A program made the translations under genes and the position numbers. Below, piece by piece: positions 23,081 to 63,966 of a DNA stretch of 64,000 nucleotides. The notes beneath the pieces are model-generated. The model searched no databases. It was given only the letters and a program-made list of their open reading frames with translations, and was not told the DNA's origin. The first letter of the stretch is position 1. Each line of letters starts with the position of its first letter. Origin of the DNA: Siphlonurus alternatus (lineage: Eukaryota; Arthropoda; Insecta; Ephemeroptera; Siphlonuridae); the NCBI GenBank assembly GCA_949825025.1, contig OX463780.1:48567280-48631279 (forward strand), written 5' to 3'.

Positions 23081-25907
23081 CGATAAATAATACTGTTTTA
23101 CGTTATATTGTTATATACTTGTGACTAGTACCATATAATGCCAGTACCCTATACAAACAGGCATTATATAGTTAAGAAAAAACAAACAAAACAAAAGCCA
23201 AATCGATCCCGATTTTACAAACTTTAAAGTGAAAATAATTATGAGTGTATAGTAATTTCAAATAAAAATGTGTTTTGTTTGTATTATATTATAGATATAG
23301 GCGACCTTTGTTTTGAATGGTCTGCTAATTACATAATTTTATAGTGATTTAGACAAAGTTTACCAAATATGATGATGAAAAGCTATAACAAGTATCCTCC
23401 GGCTATTAATTATCCCTAAATTAATCTTAAAATTTTAAATGGTATAGTTTATGTTGAAATCAATATTTTGCTGCACTTAAAGCCACCTCGATTATTAATA
23501 ATTATTAATTAAATTAAATTGATATCATGCAGCAGAACTATTAGATTCTTTTCGTTTCCATGGATTTTATGTCACTAATTTATGTAAATTTATTACAGGT
23601 TTTTAAGACCACATTTTTTTATACATTAATTTGTGTTCTTTTTAATATTTTTATACATAAATATACTGTAGAAATTAACATAAATTTGAACAGGCTAATT
23701 ACTATATTATTAGAGTTTTTTTTTAACTTAAAATTTTCCATTAAAAATGTGATTTTTTTTTAAAATTTAACCTTAAGGCACGATTATAATTAAATATTTT
23801 TTTATTAGTTGAATAAAATTATTATTGGTAAATATTTAAGCTGTAAAATTAGCAAATAAAAAAATAAAACCGCTGGTCATTTTAGATAAATTCAACGAAT
23901 TAAATGTTAAGAAGGTGATTTAAAAATGATTAAAATAACACTCAATAACTGCAGAAAGACATCTTTACATTCAAGACAGGAAACAAAAAATCAAACTCTA
24001 TTAAAATTGCAAAAACACATTTGTTTTTTGGTGCAACTCTTGGAATAATAATAGTTCTACATAATTATATAGTTTCTTTAATTTAAGATATTTTGACGTT
24101 ATCTAGTCATGATAATATTTATTATAAACATTTTCGCACGGCACTATACCCTGGGGCCTGATTTGAGGAGGACAAGAAACAAATATATTTTTAATTTTGG
24201 GAAAAATATTAAGAAGAACACCCATGTAGTGTAGCCATTTGAAAAAAGAACAAGTTCATATCGTAAACATCTCAACAAACTGGTGTGTCTATTTCCATAA
24301 AGTACATTAAGGGTAAAATTTTCGTATTAAGTCAAACGATGCAATATGCATTCAACCTGCATTATTTGAAATTGGAACATAATAAACAAAAACTATGTTT
24401 AAAATTTACAAGTTTTTCCAGCAATGGAAAACCTACATGATTTTTTTTTTTTGTAGAAATGAAAAAAAGTTTACCAAGGTATATATGCTGCTCTGTTTCT
24501 TCCGATAATAATTAAGAGCCCGGGATTATTATTATTTAAAAAATTGAATTACAGAGGGGGGGGGTACTTTTTAAGGCGGGGTTTCAAACCTGAAAATTGC
24601 CTAACTTTTTAGCAATACTTCCCAGATTCTTGAAAAAACTTAAAAATCAAAGCAGCTTGATGCCCTCTACAACAATTTTCATGATAGGTTCACCATTAAA
24701 AGTTTACTTTATTTAAACAAACTCATATTTTTTTGTATCATTATGCACCCAACTATAATAAAAACATCACACTATCGTTATTATTTGATGTTGAGGTTGA
24801 ATCATTAGCTGTTGATCCTCAAAGTTCACGGGTCGCGTGGAGAAAACAGGTGTATATTACATAGGGTTATCGACCATCACATGACACGCAGTCGAACATG
24901 CGACCTCATATAATGGAGAGTACCCCCCAGGCTATCTTTATACCCAAGGGACCAAACATCAGGGGTTATAATATACCTTATCTCTGTGAAAACACCTGCT
25001 TCAATTCACGCGCGCTCACACATCAATCCTCCTCTACAAATATATTATCTCTATCTAATATAAGCAGCAGTAGCGTTAACCGCAAGCTTGACCACAGTCG
25101 ACATGCAATATCTATGTAATATATTTTTCAATGAGTTTTATGTTATATGGTCAATCATAAAATATATTTTTTATATACAATATTATATTTGTTTTCGTAG
25201 AATTATTATTTTTTTATAAAAAATTATATCGGTTATTAAATAATAATTTATTCAATATCTATAATTAAAAACTAAAACTTCAGTATAATATAATATATTA
25301 TATGTTTGTTTTATTTTGCATTTTTTTACCAAAGTTTGGTGACTTATTTACCTTACCATGCATGCAGGTGTTTTAATCAATCACTGATATAATAGACATT
25401 TTACAAAGAATGGAACTGCGCTCCTACACTTAAAAAACAAAAACAAAATGAGTCCACTTTGAGTATTTCTTAGCTTACTAAAATTCAGTTATAATTTCAT
25501 TTTTATTATATTACATAATAAATAATATTTTATACATGCATATTAATTGTGCCATGCGAGATAAAGCTATTATATAATATGCATGGTTATATATAATGTT
25601 ATTTTATATGTATACTAATACTATATTGGCCGCCATAGGCCGATATACATGATAAAGGAAGTTTATTTAGCTACCATTTTTAGTGCCAGCTTTTAAATCA
25701 ATGATACTAACCGCGGTTGGTGATGCAAAACCTGGATAGTTTCCTCGATGGTATATCATAATTCCTTCGTGAATTTTGTACAATATATTTTTTATTATAT
25801 ATACTACATACTATATAAAATGTAAAATGTTATAAATATATACAGTCGATTTGATTTTCGAATTTTTAATACAATTGAAAGTTATATTAAATGGCTAAGA
25901 AATAATA

Positions 25908-26050
25908 AGGGGCATTCACAAAGCCCTAAGGCCACATTTAGGGCTCGATAATTTAAAGCTCGATTTTAGGCATGCTTTTTAGACCCAAAATTTCTGGTCT
26001 TAAATTATCGAGCCCTAAATGTGGCCTTGAGACTTTGTGAATGCCCCTTA
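25908..26050. mobile_element. Palindromic MITE, AAGGGGCATTCACAAAG family
   Basis: It is a foldback with ends TAAGGGGCATTCACAAAG and CTTTGTGAATGCCCCTTA, and arms continuing through GGCCACATTTAGGGCTCG. A half copy (GCTTTGTGAATGCCCCCC) lies near 32328-32348. Confidence 0.85.
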
Positions 26051-26319
26051 ATGAGTCATCTCAGTTTTGTTATTCTTTTAATTAAAACAGAAAAGCCTGC
26101 TAATTATCCATCGTTGTTATTAAGATCTTCTCGACGTCCGTAATTGAAGAAATTATTCTCAACCAGACTCGTAAAATATTTAGGTAAAGAACTTGTTATG
26201 TCGTTAAAATAGGTACTAAATTTGCAGCTTGTTAAAAAAAAAACTTTTAAAAAGTATATTATTATTTAAGGGTAAGGTTAAATGCTAAAAAATATATATA
26301 TTATGAAAAAAATCTTAAA

Positions 26320-26553
26320 ATGTTCTCCTCTATACATACTCTAATATATTAGCTAAAATATCAGATCTGCATATTATACTAATTCAAGCTAGTTTTTGAG
26401 TTATCAATTTTTAAAGTTGAATAATTTAATATGGAAGTTCCATTTCTTATAAATGTATTTTTGTCAACTATAAAAATTCATAACTAAAAAACTAACTCAA
26501 ATTTTTGTGCTTGATATATTTTAGCTACTAATAGGGGATGTAGAGGAGAACAT
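26320..26553. mobile_element. Palindromic element, ATGTTCTCCTCTA family
   Basis: The left arm ATGTTCTCCTCTATACATAC to TTAGCTAAAATAT and the right arm ATATATTTTAGCTACTAATA to TAGAGGAGAACAT are imperfect inverted repeats of about 40 bp. The interior is AT-rich. Target duplication is unclear. Confidence 0.65.
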
Positions 26554-27349
26554 TCGAAGATGTTTCATAATTTTCATGTGTGGAAATTGGGCGTGTTACC
26601 TTACCTTTAACACCAAGTTTTTTGACAGTAAAACTAAACAGGTAAAAAAACTGGTAGTTTTCTAACTTATTTTGTGATATTATTTTCAAATTAGTTAAAG
26701 CAGTTAACAAGTTAAACAACAAGTTATTTAAAAAAAATCAAGATACTTAAATTTATTTTGTTACACCATTAGAGTTTCATACTTAAATATTAATATTTTC
26801 ATTTCACTTTTGACCAATTAGAAGTGACGTTACAAATATTTGACCAATGACAGGAGACCTTACTTCAATTACGATTATAATTTACATAAATTATAATAAA
26901 TTATAAAATTATGAACAGTAGTTGCCGTCTACTAGATCATTATCAAGGTCTTTGCATTTAAGATAGATGTTTATCTCTAAGCAAACAATTATTTTATGTG
27001 GCTAAATATTTACTATAATAAGTTTCATTATTATAATGTAATGATAATCTACTTATAAACGTTTCCTAGCATTCTTATGAATAAATAATTTTTGTAAGGC
27101 TACGAGCACACAGATTTGTCATAATTTATCTAAGCATAAGCCACATTATTAATCAAATTATTTTTTATATCAAAACTAGAGGAACTTTAAAATTGTCTTG
27201 ATATAATTTATTACTTTGAGTAATTAATAAAAAAAAAAAAATGCTAACGTATAATTTTTTTTATGAGGAAAAAAATGAACATAAAGTTTGTTACGATTTT
27301 GATGATGGTGCCTCAGTTTTGATAATTATTGTCTCGCGGGGTAATCAAA

Positions 27350-27498
27350 GGAGTGTCTCACAGTCGTGTCCCAAGGCGGTTGTAGCCAACAGCCACCTGC
27401 ACCGACGCGTGTCCTCGAGCCCGCACCCTTCCTGTCTCTCTCCCTTTCCTCTCTCCGATTACTTTGAATGTTTCTCTCTCTCTCCCTTCTCTCTCTCT

Positions 27499-27567
<69 letters not shown>

Positions 27568-27700
27568 AACTGGCTCGAGTCTCGCGTGTGCCCATCACCA
27601 ACGCCTCAAGCTCCATCCACAAAAACTCCCCACGCGCCGCCGCCGTCACAAACCGCGCGTTTGGCGACGTCCAGCTCGCGCGATCGCCGCTCAAATTTAA
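27350..27700. other. CpG-rich block around a (CT)n tract
   Basis: CpG-rich sequence (ACCGACGCGTGTCCTCGAGC at the left; CACGCGCCGCCGCCGTCACA and GCTCGCGCGATCGCCGCTC at the right) flanks a (CT)n tract at 27504-27565. Open frames through the tract only encode Ser-Leu or Arg-Glu repeats. It could be a promoter or regulatory island. Confidence 0.35.
27504..27565. repeat. (CT)n microsatellite
   Basis: A 62-bp CT dinucleotide tract, preceded by imperfect CT-rich sequence from about 27432. Confidence 0.95.
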
Positions 27701-28836
27701 TAATATGTATACTTCTTGTTTTTTCACTTTTTATATTTATGTGTGGTATTATATTTCTAAACTGGCATAATTAGCATATGGTAATATATATAGACACTAT
27801 ATAGCCAACTAGATATTCCTGTACCTACATAAATATATTCCTTACATGATAAGTTTTTTTTTTTATGAATGAATTATTACGTTTTCATGATATTTCAAAA
27901 CTTTTATTAAAATTAGAAGATAGCTAGTCATGTTGGAGGATGACAGTTTTAAATTCAATGTATGGTGTGTTTTTCATTATAGCCAACGTGATATTGGAAT
28001 ACAAATTGCTTAGAATGTATAAATCTAATCATTACAATGCATTAGATCAATGCATCAATGCATTACCAAGCCTGCAATGTATTAAAAAATTACAAGTTAC
28101 AATTTTTCCTTATAAAAGAAAATGTCATTTCCCAACAAACAAATATAGTTTAAGTTTTCTTGATAAGGATAAATTATATGCAATGTAGACCATTTCATCG
28201 CGCAATACCGCGGCTTGATTCCCATACGGTTTCTTCTGAAAGCACTCTGATGGTCATAAATTATTTACATTAAATTCTTTTTAGTGTACGACATTTATTT
28301 ATAACATTATTAATTATTTGAATCCTCTTCTCCAGCCAATCAAAATTACCTCCAAATTAATTTCCATCCGAATGTTCTCCACGTGGAGTCCTCGACAAAA
28401 ACTTCTTCTGGTGGAACTTTAGGAAGTCTCTGCGTTTTAATTGAAATGTCCGCGCGGTTGACGAAAGAAGGGGAGAATTTGATTGATTTTTACGCTCTCT
28501 TTCTCTTGCAAAAGTTCCGAGATTTCACTCACGGTCGGATGTGGGTGAAGGAAGAAACATGAAAAACTGAAAAACAAATTATGTCATTTTATCTTTATAA
28601 TAATTATAATATATAAATATATAAGGGAAATATAATAACAATAAATATATAAAAAATATTTTCTGGTTCTCCATAGCCGACATTTTGAAAGGTCAGCAGG
28701 GGTCAAAGGGGGGGGGGAGGTGAAAATCTTTTGCCGCTAATTGGTTTTAAGATTCGTATGACCTAATTATAAACATCCCTGAAAGTTTCATGCTTTTATC
28801 ACAAAATGCGCACGGTTTTGCCTGCACTTTTGGCTG

Positions 28837-28837
<1 letters not shown>

Positions 28838-28897
<60 letters not shown>
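28838..28897. repeat. (TA)n microsatellite
   Basis: About 30 uninterrupted TA dinucleotides. Confidence 0.95.
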
Positions 28898-28900
<3 letters not shown>

Positions 28901-29019
28901 AACCGTTTTTTACTAAATTTATATAATATTGTATATATTATAATATTAGCTCTTTTTGCAGCAAACCAGGCATGGGTAAAGTTCTTATAATGTCTCACTG
29001 GAAACCATCGTATTTGATT

Positions 29020-29120
<101 letters not shown>

Positions 29121-30024
29121 ACTCTTAAGAGCATTATAATTAATTTTTTTTAAAATCATATTTATAAGCAAATTCGCTCAAGTTAATTTCCATATTTTCC
29201 CAATAGAGATTTTCATAATTAAAATATTTATTAAAAATAACACTCTAAAAAAAAAAATCTAAATTGACGTTCATATTATCGAGTGTCATTTTTTTTTTTT
29301 GTCAGCTAATTTTTTATTCTAAAATATTAACTTCAGATAATATAATATTGACTGCTCCAATCCATATATTTATGTAAAACTTTTTTTTTTACAAACTAAA
29401 CTAGTTGGACCACCTTCGCTGTTTAATCATGGCATTTTTTTTTTTACATGCATACGTGATGCTCTGGTGAAGACTTTGAAAAATTATGTCGGTACTTCAT
29501 ACACAGTACTTTAACATGCACGTAATTAGACTTAAGTGTAATATGTTTTTAACTGGGTTGCTTTTTATTGCAAATTTTACTTTTTATGAATTGATGCCAA
29601 AATGAGATATTTTTTATTTTATCGTTATAGCAAAAATATAAAGGAAAATATATTATAAAAACCAAGTTAATTAAGTTGATAAATTAAAATTATGTCATTT
29701 TAAAGAACAAGGTAATAAATTTATAAAATAATATACAAAGTTGCAATTACATAAAATTAAATACATGATTATAAAAACGACACATTAAGTTACCTTATAA
29801 ATATTACACGTACATTAATATTATTATTTTTATATATATTTTTTTTGTATTTTATATTATAATATTATATAATATTTAAGTGTAAATATATTATTATAGT
29901 ATAAATTTATTAAATATTTAATAATATATTATATATTTTTTTTAAAGATTAATAATTTTAGTGTGATCCATCAAAATAAAAAAAGGAAGCTGTTTAATAT
30001 GACGTCACAATAAAAATATATACT

Positions 30025-30270
30025 TGATTTTGATTGGCTGCTCGTGTCACGCCCACGGTGTTCCCGGATTGGTTGTTATGTGGGAGCATGGCACGGGTAT
30101 TGGAGAGAGACACTACAGATCGCGTGCCGTGCCGCGTGCGCTCTTACCACGGTGAGGCCTGAAAGCGAGACGGGGACGCTTCCCTCGGGCCTGCACCCTC
30201 ACGTGACATCACAGACACTCTGCGCTCGCAGCTTGACCGACACACAGTCCGAGCACGCGGGTACGAAACT
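30025..30270 (+). promoter_or_regulatory. CpG-rich island with ATTGG boxes (candidate distal promoter)
   Basis: A 240-bp CpG-rich block in very AT-rich DNA, with two inverted CCAAT boxes (GATTGGCTG near 30033, GGATTGGTTG near 30066), CACGCCCACGG and a TGACATCA-like site. It lies about 5.6 kb upstream of the Poxn start exon and on present evidence is only a candidate. A plus-strand frame of 106 codons crosses it without a recognisable domain. Confidence 0.3.
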
Positions 30271-33238
30271 TCATATATATCAAGGTTGGTCTTGCCTTTT
30301 AACATGTTTTATTTTAGATTTAATAAATTGCTTTGAATTAATTTTGTATTATGTCTCGATTTAATGAATTTTTGGATTGAAAAATTATTAAATAAAAAAT
30401 TTAATTTTAATCGAAGTATAAATTTAATCATCAATATACATAATTTTATACCTAAATATAAGTTGTTCAAATTTTAAATTGATATTTTAAATTGATTATT
30501 TATTAAGGCATTTGTATATTATTTTATCTTAATTGAATGTAAATTTTTAAATTATCATTGAAACCAAATTAAATGAAAGTAATTTTCAATAAATCTCTAC
30601 ATAAAAAAAAATGATAATTTAATTGAGAACTTGATTGTACATTAAGCAACAAGTGTCGCGATAAAAAATAAAAAAACAAATCTCTGGTAAATTATTCCGG
30701 AAGCAAATTAACTTTCTTGACTATAACAACGTTTGGTAAAAACATTCCAAAGTGAATGAAATTACTTTGCTGTGATAAAATGTTGAAGTTTATTATTCAT
30801 GATAAACCGGTTGTAATTTTTTTTAATCATTACTTCAATTGGCATGATTAAGAAAAAATATAATAATCAGTAATTAAATTCTTTAAACTGTCATTAAGTT
30901 GTTTTATTTTTTGTCGTGTTAAATTCTATTTCACTTTAGGTCAAGGTATAATGAGGAACAAGTTTTTCATAAATGTTATTATTGTAAAATATTAATTTTA
31001 ATGTAATTCAAAGCTTATATTTACTTGTAACTGTCTACTCTATAATACGTGATCAGAATGAAAACAACAGCACTTATATAGCATGATATTATAGTTCAAA
31101 TTTTCTTTCCTATATACACTGGAAAAAAAAAAAGTATTTCTTTTGCTAAAGTAAATACAGTAATACATCATTTATGAATGAATCACAGAAAACTATACCA
31201 ACATTTTTTTTTCTATAAAATATAAGAAAATGACTCTTACATATACTATATGGGCATGTAACATTAATTGTATAATAAATTCAACTTTTTATTAGTTATC
31301 TAAATTTCATTCTGTGCCATGTTAACGAAAATCTTCATGAAAAAATGTTATGCAGAAACTGAACTGGCATGTATTATAATTTAGCATTATAGAGTTTAAA
31401 AACAAACATGATATGAAAATTAAGTTGTAACTTAATTAATTCATGTAATATATATTACCGTTCAATTGCCAATTGCATTAATTAATATTACAGTTGAACA
31501 TGATTTCAATTATTACGATTGCAACAAGAATATAAACCTTTTTTTTTTCGTGTAATTTATGATCTTGCGTCACTTATATTTTTCCGTCGGTAAAGTGCAT
31601 GAGGTTATTAGTTAAAACGTTTATACCAACAAGAACATTTATTTTTCTCCGTGTAATTTATTATGGTGCGACACTCCTCTGTGGGTAGTTACACGTCAAG
31701 TTAATCAGATAAATTTGTATGGCATGTCAAACTACTTCACGCTTGCTATATTATGTACGTTGAAATAAAAAAATAGTTTATAAAAGAAAATTATACAAGC
31801 GTAGCTGTGACCCATTATTAAGAATCGTATAATCAGTCCTCTAATGAATGCTAATTAATGCAGTTATCGCATGTTCTCTAACAATTTCAACACTATACTT
31901 TTAAAAAAAAACATGTCAAAAATCATACCTCAAATTTGTTCATAACAAAACCTTTGTGATATAAGAAAATTACAGATTTTATATACCATGTTTATATCAC
32001 ATGTTATTATCAAATCTGATAATATGCGATGTGATTTAACGAAAAGTATAGTAGTGTGAAAAAATTGTTCACGAAATTTCCGGTATATGAAAAGTATTTG
32101 ATGTTTTGTGACAAGAAAAATGTCTTGGTAAAACGTTATTTAAAAGAAACTTAAATATAATATATTGTAATATACCTTTCATCGGTGATTCACAAAATGA
32201 AAACGTTTAAATTAAAATCACATCATTTATAGGAATCTATTTTTTTAACTCTTGATTTTTAATAAGTACTTTACGTTCCAATATTTGAAGACTTAAAAAA
32301 TGGAGGCTTAAATTTGTTCTTAATTAATGCTTTGTGAATGCCCCCCTTGAGGCTGTTTGAAAATAAAAGTACATAAAATGTAAACATATTAAAAAAAAAA
32401 TATATGATACCGTAATGTTTAATAACTTTCACTAAGTTAGTTAGAGATTTAAAAAAAATTGCTAAAGACTGGTTTGGCCCGTTAACATCGCCCCTGGCAA
32501 TAGACTGGTTAGGCAGCCTGCGGCACACCGAGGTATGAAAAGTCGGCTACTCCAACGGCGCTTGCGAAAACGTAAAAATTATTTCTACTGATGCATTTTA
32601 TAAAATTCTTCCTTTTTTTATGACAGTATACTTGTTTATTTTATGCACTTTTTTAGTACCGATAAAAACTATACAACCATATAATAACCATGATGATAAT
32701 ATATAAGGTATATCTGACAATAGAATTTGAATATAATAAAATAAAAATAACAGAAGCTCGTGAAAACAAGACAATTTAATTATTGCTTTATACCTATGCT
32801 TTTTAGTGACTTTTTTGTAAAAAAACAGACATGTTATAATACAGTTGACAAATATAATATATGTATAATAATTATATAGAATTAATCTCCACAGCTCTCT
32901 GCATATACATAATTTTATTCAATGCGCGATTACGATATGAAAAATGCTCTATAATTCTTGATATTTTACGAGTATAACCCCAGTCATTATTATTAATAAA
33001 ATAACGATTCCTCTAGCTTTTTATTCGTGTTGTAACTGCAGTATTAAAAACAAAATGAAAAAGTATAAGAAGAAATTTTAAATTAAAAATATTTTTTTTA
33101 CCATACATAATTTTAGGCTTGTCTAATTAGAGTATACACTTTACTTTAAACAAATATAATTTAACATTCAAACCGTTCTGTTATAAGCTATAATAATAAA
33201 ATGTTAATCTTTTTGTTAAGTTATAAAATCTACATAAT

Positions 33239-33348
33239 ATACACTCGTCGTCTTGGAAAATTTCCCACTTGCAGCCTCACCATGCCCTGTGTCATTCTTA
33301 CGGGGCAAAAGGCCGCAAAAGGAAATTCTCTGAGGCGACGACTGTACA
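33239..33348. mobile_element. Short palindromic MITE (about 120-bp family), copy 4
   Basis: The left end CACTCGTCGTCTTGGAAAAT and right end AAATTCTCTGAGGCGACGAC are inverted repeats; the interior has CTTACGGGGCAAAAGGCCGC, as in the copies at 5098 and 9011. Confidence 0.75.
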
Positions 33349-33429
33349 TGCAGATATAAAAAAATTATTTTAAAACTAAATTGTTTTAAAAACTTGAAAA
33401 CATGTTACTTGGAAGTTTCAAAGATATAT

Positions 33430-33609
33430 TCCTAAATTTGTGCACTCGCGTGCTGTAAAGGTAATTTAGTTACGCGCACAACTCACGCGTGTGGCTATAG
33501 CTTTTATCGAGCAGTTAATTGTCCGGCAATCTTGTAGTGTTTAACACGCCACCGTGTGGGGCGACAATGCCAGCGAGGTGAATCAATACTGTTATATTGT
33601 ACTCCACAG
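33430..33609 (+). other. Poxn: Candidate 5' UTR exon / promoter of Poxn
   Basis: This moderately GC-rich block ends in ACTCCACAG followed by GTATGTAA, a strong splice-donor match at 33610. Upstream are a TATA-like CTATAGCTTTTA (about 33493) and an initiator-like GAGCAGTTA (about 33508). A four-codon upstream ORF (ATG CCA GCG AGG TGA) occurs within it. Splicing to the acceptor at 35833 would give a 2.2-kb intron in the 5' UTR. This is inference from signals only, since no transcript evidence is available. Confidence 0.35.
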
Positions 33610-34364
33610 GTATGTAAAACTGTGTGATAATTTTATCAACCCAATTTGTTTAACATCATGACTACCTCAATTTTATTTATGTAATGTGTGTGTGTGACAT
33701 GTGAAACAAATTTAGATAAGTGAGTGATGATTTTATAATTTCGGTTCAGAAAATTGTGTTATATATGAGAAAAATTCTTTGTGAGCGTGAAAAACAAAAT
33801 TGTTCAATCAACATTTTTATTCATACGAAATGGTTAATAGTAAAAATTGTATTCAATATATGCTTCTCAGTAAAATTAATAATATATATTATATTTAACA
33901 TTTTTTAATAAAATAAATATGTATAATTTCATGCTTGGTTAATTTCATATATTATAAATGCTATTATATATTATTATAAATATGATGAAATAATTTGAAA
34001 CTTATTTAATGTTATAATATATATATAACGATCATAGCGTTGTATTTTAAACTATATAATAAAAAGTATAATTATTAAATAATATAAATTACTTACATCT
34101 AAACTTAGAAGTGAAACAGCTAAATAACATCAAAATCTTTGTGTCATCTAACTTACACTAATAAACCATAATTATTATATAAAAAATTAAAACTTAAAAA
34201 AACATTTTTTTTTTTAAAAATGTAGGTGGCTTTTTTAAAAAAAAAAATGCATTTCTCGGAAAATTATTTTTTGTAAAAGTGGACGCGTGCGGTCTTCCTA
34301 GCCACATTTTATGTAACAATAACAGAATTGAGATGTAAAGAAAAACGTTTTATTACTTTCCCTC

Positions 34365-34505
34365 TCTGAGATGCGCCGCTCTGTTTATTAAAGCGGTGTC
34401 TTCAAAGGTACCACTTCTTCAATTGTGACTCTAGAGGCCGCTCGCTACTTTATCATGAGCTACTTCTCCGTCACACCGCCAGACATCTTACCTGGCTTTA
34501 ACGAA
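34365..34505. other. GC-enriched block between candidate UTR exon and start exon, unassigned
   Basis: GAGATGCGCCGCTCTG, GGCCGCTCGCTACTTTATC and CGTCACACCGCCAGACATC stand out from AT-rich flanks. It could be a conserved regulatory element of Poxn. No coding potential is recognised. Confidence 0.25.
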
Positions 34506-35204
34506 ATCACAATCAATATTATTAAATAATAAATCTATGTGATTTATTTGAAATATCGTCAATTATTAATTTATAATTATACAGCAGGTAATTAGGGTAT
34601 TTAAAAAAACAATATCACAATATTATTTTCATAAATGACATATACTTAATTAATTAACCATAAAGTATTTTTTTATCAATGTATTATAATTAACATATTA
34701 ATATTTAGGTTATCCCTATAGATGAGTAGTATCATATAATATATTGGTTATTATAGTATGCAGTAATTTTCTGGATTTATTAATCAATTCAGAGAAAGAG
34801 AGATAAAATTAAGTGATTTGTTGTTTTCAAATTTAAATATTTTCAAATCATTTACTGTGTTTTATTTTTAGTTATTTTTACAATGATTTGAAGGAAATAA
34901 GAAAGAAACAATTGACGTTATAATACCAATAAATAAAGGATTGTAAAAAAAAAATTGATTTCTTAAAAGTTTAAATAATTCAATCAGCTATACATTATTC
35001 GTCCCTTAAAACTAAAAAAGAATAATTTTTCACTCAAATTTCAATAAATATTACATGCAAATGCACATCGAAAAATGTGAAGAGAAAGAAACATACACTA
35101 TATTTTTATATCGATTGTTTGATCATGATTTAATCTCAAAATCTCTCAAAGAAAATTAAGATTGTTTAAATTATAATTAACGATTTACCTGCATGAATTT
35201 TTGT

Positions 35205-35475
35205 TGCATATTTGGATAAAGGACCTCGAGTATTTTCAAATTCTTCAGATTTGAACCCAAAACCGTTAAAATCGTGCTGAAAAACTCTGTGACGTCATAG
35301 GCATGTAAATATTCAACAATCAAGCACAGGGAAATATTTTGCATGACTATGACGTCACTGCATCTTTCCCCTCAATTTTAAGGGTGTTAGAGGGTTCAAA
35401 ATAATTTAAAAAAAATGACAACAGAACTCGAGGTTCTCTATAAATTTGCTTTAAAAATTCAAGCATATTGTCCAT
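35205..35475. mobile_element. Palindromic TA-MITE, subfamily A (TGACGTCA core), copy 2
   Basis: It contains ATTTGGATAAAGGACCTCGAG, AAAATCGTGCTGAAAAACTC, TGTGACGTCATAGGCATG and CATGACTATGACGTCAC. It ends in CATATTGTCCAT followed by TA. It lies about 360 bp upstream of the Poxn start exon. Confidence 0.8.
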
Positions 35476-35833
35476 TAGTGACATATTTTAATACTAGATT
35501 TCCAAATATGTAAGCTATTTCACTAAGTTCTTCTTGAATACCTTCCTTACCAGCGCTGAAAACCATGCAGAAAGTATGACAAGTTAACTTATTGTGGTGA
35601 AGAAAACGTAAAAAAAGTAACTTTACAGTTTTTGTTGCGATTTGAAGATCATTGCGAACATCATTAGACGCCCTTTTTTTTACATCGGAGCATGCAGACA
35701 CTTAATTATTAAATATGTACTCGTATCAACATTAAAAGACATTTTTATAATACATAAGCGATTTTTAATGAGTAATATAAATGCCATTTTATACTCTTTA
35801 ACATTTTGTTGTTTTTTTCTTTTTATGTTACAG

Positions 35834-35876
35834 AATCACTTCGAGGAGTAAGCTTTCAAACTTCAAAAAAAAAACA

Positions 35877-35889
<13 letters not shown>
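35834..35889 (+). other. Poxn: Poxn start-codon exon (5' UTR tail plus 13 coding nt)
   Basis: A strong acceptor (pyrimidine-rich tract, then ATGTTACAG ending at 35833) precedes 43 nt with no ATG. Then come ATGCCGCATACAG and the donor GTAAGC at 35890. The acceptor implies a further upstream non-coding exon. Alternatively transcription may start nearby and the acceptor may be chance. Confidence 0.6.
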
Positions 35890-63616
<27,727 letters not shown>

Positions 63617-63790
63617 ATTTAAACCCTTGGAACTTATACTACCCTTCGAACATCCTTGTATAAAATGTTGTAAATTCTCTATTAAGTAATGTATTATTAT
63701 ATGTATAATTTTAAAATTCTTAGCAATAATAATTGTATACTAAAATATCAAAGATTGAATATAATAAACGCCCCATTTTCTTGATTATTT
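63617..63790 (+). other. Poxn: Poxn 3' UTR (inferred)
   Basis: This AT-rich sequence follows the stop codon and contains the AATAAA at 63763. The cleavage site is probably 15-25 nt after the signal. A GT-rich downstream element follows at about 63841-63876. Confidence 0.6.
63763..63768 (+). terminator. Poxn: Poly(A) signal of Poxn
   Basis: AATAAA lies 147 nt after the stop codon, followed by T-rich and then GT-rich sequence (GATGATGGTATATGGTGCTT), the expected layout for cleavage and polyadenylation. Confidence 0.7.
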
Positions 63791-63966
63791 TTTCGCAAAA
63801 AAAAAACAAACTGCAGTTCGAATCATAATGTACTCTTTTTGATGATGGTATATGGTGCTTGTATCGTGTGTTATGGGACCATGTACAGTTTCTATTTTAG
63901 AATTTACATTAATGTATCAATATTATAGGTCTATATAGCTCTATATATAGCTTCCATTACCTTTAA

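Noticed and set aside
24590..24690. Possible TA-MITE subfamily B remnant
   Set aside because: Only weak matches (AAGCAGCTTGATGCCCTCTA) without ends; too degenerate to call.
27241..27774. Open frames of 100-177 codons on both strands
   Set aside because: They run through a (CT)n tract and only encode Ser-Leu or Arg-Glu dipeptide repeats; no domain and no splice context.
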